DNA of 7,002 nucleotides from Candidatus Binatota bacterium (GTDB lineage Bacteria; Desulfobacterota; Binatia; Bin18): assembly GCA_011523315.1 (NCBI GenBank), contig WTHE01000139.1, positions 1-7,002 of the forward strand, written 5' to 3'. The translations under genes and the position numbers were made by a program. Positions 5,832-7,002 of this stretch are shown here, piece after piece. The notes under the pieces are model-generated. The model saw only the letters and a list, made by a program, of their open reading frames with translations, did no database searches and was not told the origin of the DNA. Within the stretch, counting starts at the first letter, position 1. Each line of letters opens with the position of its first letter.

Positions 5832-5868
5832 GACGCCACGGCTCTGATCCCACGGCACTGGAGAGGGT

Positions 5869-6879
5869 ATGGAATACACACGACTGGGCAAGACCGGCCT
5901 GACCGTCTCACGCATCTGCTTCGGCTGCATGAGCTACGGCGACGGCAAATGGCGGGAGTGGACGCTGGGCGCGGACGAAGCCCGTGAGCATTTTGCGCTC
6001 GCCCTTGAGGCGGGTGTCAACTTTTTTGATACGGCCGATGTCTACTCCATCGGGGCCAGCGAGGAAATCACCGGGCGTTGGCTGGGTGAGATGGCTGCGC
6101 GTGACGATATTGTCCTGGCCACCAAGGTCAACGGTCCGATGGGGCCGGGGCCGAACCGGCGCGGGCTGAGCCGCAAGCACATCATCGAAGCCTGCGAGAA
6201 CTCTCTGCGTCGGCTCAAGATGGACTATATCGACCTGTACCAGATCCACCGCTGGGACTACGCCACGCCAATTGAGGAAACGCTGGACGCGCTCGATTTC
6301 CTGGTCCGGTCGGGCAAGGTCCGCTATCTGGGGGCCAGCAGCATGGCCGCCTGGCAGTTTTCCAAGGCCTTGTACACGGCCAGGGAGCACGGCTGGCAGC
6401 GCTTTGTGGCCATGCAGAACCACTATAATCTCATCTACCGCGAGGAAGAGCGTGAGATGAATCCGCTGTGCATCGACCAGGGCGTGGCCCTGATTCCGTG
6501 GAGCCCGCTGGCGCGCGGACTGCTCGAAGGCGAGCGGGCGCGCAACCCGGACAGCGGAGATACCAGGCGCGCCCAAACGGACAAGGTGGCAAAAAATCTG
6601 TACTTCCACGACAACGACTATCAGGTCGCCCTGGCCGCCCAGCAGGTCGCCCGAGAACACGGTGTGACCGCCACCCAGGTTGCCTGCGCCTGGATTCTCC
6701 AGGCACCGGGGGTGACGGCGCCCATCATCGGGGCGACCAAGGCACGACATCTCACGGAGATTTTTACCAGCGTGGATATTCGGCTAACCCCGGAGCAGGT
6801 GGCCGCCCTGGAAGAACCCTACCAGCCGCACCCGATGCGCGGCCATGCGCAGCCGAGTCCCAAAAAGATGGCCCGGTAA
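5869..6879 (+). CDS. Aldo/keto reductase
   Basis: This encodes 336 residues, ATG at 5869 with GGAG 5 nt upstream (5860-5863) and TAA at 6877-6879. The start is typical of the family (M-E-Y-T-R-L-G-K-T-G-L-T-V-S). The catalytic tetrad is complete: Asp54 and Tyr59 (F-F-D-T-A-D-V-Y), Lys86 (A-T-K-V) and His127 (Y-Q-I-H). The late I-I-G-A-T-K-A-R-H-L segment is the usual NADPH-phosphate binding region. The C-x-x-C-M-S-Y-G-D early motif and W-T-L-G loop resemble the YajO-like branch of the aldo/keto reductases. These are cytoplasmic (alpha/beta)8-barrel enzymes that reduce aldehydes or ketones with NADPH; the substrate is unknown. It is transcribed divergently from the MNT/HEPN locus and appears monocistronic in this window. 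GC content is high and like that of the amidohydrolases. The tail after the last family segment (H-P-M-R-G-H-A-Q-P) is somewhat basic but within normal variation. Confidence 0.95.
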   Translation: MEYTRLGKTGLTVSRICFGCMSYGDGKWREWTLGADEAREHFALALEAGVNFFDTADVYSIGASEEITGRWLGEMAARDDIVLATKVNGPMGPGPNRRGLSRKHIIEACENSLRRLKMDYIDLYQIHRWDYATPIEETLDALDFLVRSGKVRYLGASSMAAWQFSKALYTAREHGWQRFVAMQNHYNLIYREEEREMNPLCIDQGVALIPWSPLARGLLEGERARNPDSGDTRRAQTDKVAKNLYFHDNDYQVALAAQQVAREHGVTATQVACAWILQAPGVTAPIIGATKARHLTEIFTSVDIRLTPEQVAALEEPYQPHPMRGHAQPSPKKMAR

Positions 6880-6905
6880 TCTGGATCGCCACTCGTGCTC
6901 AGGCC

Positions 6906-7002
6906 CTAACGGCGCATGCTGCGGATGGGGTCAGAGCCGTCCCAATTCTGGGCTGCCTCGGCAACCTTGCGGAAGAACGTGGCCTTCCAGCCACACGCTT
7001 CT
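6906..7002 (-). CDS. 3' end of an unidentified minus-strand gene, truncated by the window edge
   Basis: On the minus strand the frame is open from the window edge to a TAG at 6908-6906, giving 31 codons. The visible C terminus includes W-K-A-T-F-F-R-K-V-A-E-A-A and ends S-D-P-I-R-S-M-R-R. Third codon positions are strongly G/C, as in the neighbouring genes, which supports real coding. It converges on the aldo/keto reductase gene with 26 bp between the stop codons. The fragment is too short for me to name a family. Confidence 0.5.
   Translation of the reverse strand, partial: EACGWKATFFRKVAEAAQNWDGSDPIRSMRR

Larger units (their letters stand above)
5698..5868. other. Divergent intergenic control region between the MNT gene and the aldo/keto reductase gene
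   Basis: These 171 bp separate two genes transcribed away from each other. They hold a TTGACA hexamer facing the reductase gene and three CTGTCC hexamers in regular spacing. A minus-strand frame runs through most of it as an N-terminal extension of the nucleotidyltransferase, but that extension shows no domain, so I treat the region as non-coding. Confidence 0.55.

Noticed and set aside
5698..5853. N-terminal extension of the nucleotidyltransferase to a GTG at 5853
   Set aside because: The added 52 residues show no family similarity, and the region holds promoter-like and repeated motifs. The ATG at 5697 matches the normal family start.
5908..6750. Minus-strand open frame of 280 codons opposite the aldo/keto reductase
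   Set aside because: The reductase has a complete catalytic tetrad and start signal; the antisense frame has neither a start signal nor a domain.

Overview
The window looks like ordinary bacterial chromosome from a GC-rich environmental bacterium. Genes start with strong AGGAGG-type ribosome binding sites, genes are closely packed, and the content is catabolic: oxidoreductases, metal-dependent hydrolases and a Rieske oxygenase. This mix is common in soil and marine proteobacteria and in uncultured lineages such as Binatota or Tectomicrobia. No ribosomal or taxonomic marker is present, so that placement is a guess. I see no rRNA, tRNA, CRISPR array, insertion sequence or phage gene.

Layout. 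(1) 1-751, plus strand: the 3' part of a zinc-independent quinone oxidoreductase-like gene. (2) 817-2421, minus strand: a tightly coupled pair, a Rieske non-heme iron oxygenase alpha subunit followed 9 bp later by a small, probably helical protein of unknown function. (3) 2491-2527: a clear intrinsic terminator that ends the next upstream unit on the same strand. (4) 2539-5049, minus strand: two amidohydrolases 30 bp apart, an imidazolonepropionase-like enzyme first and an ACMSD-type amidohydrolase second. (5) 5117-5697, minus strand: a damaged MNT/HEPN (nucleotidyltransferase/HEPN) toxin-antitoxin-type locus. The nucleotidyltransferase domain is intact, but the HEPN partner has lost its N-terminal half and is out of frame. 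(6) 5698-5868: a divergent control region with a TTGACA hexamer and three CTGTCC motifs 19-20 bp apart. (7) 5869-6879, plus strand: an intact aldo/keto reductase. (8) 6906-7002, minus strand: the probable 3' end of another gene.

A reasonable reading is a small-molecule catabolism island. The Rieske enzyme could activate or demethylate a substrate, the amidohydrolases could hydrolyse or decarboxylate intermediates, and the reductases could handle carbonyl or enone steps. This is inferred from co-location only, and no substrate can be named. The Rieske pair and the MNT/HEPN locus are visibly poorer in GC than the amidohydrolases and the aldo/keto reductase, so the block may be a mosaic. The points most worth a second look are the Rieske plus small-protein pair and the collapsed MNT/HEPN locus, whose two parts are separated by what could be a single-base change in an A5 tract.
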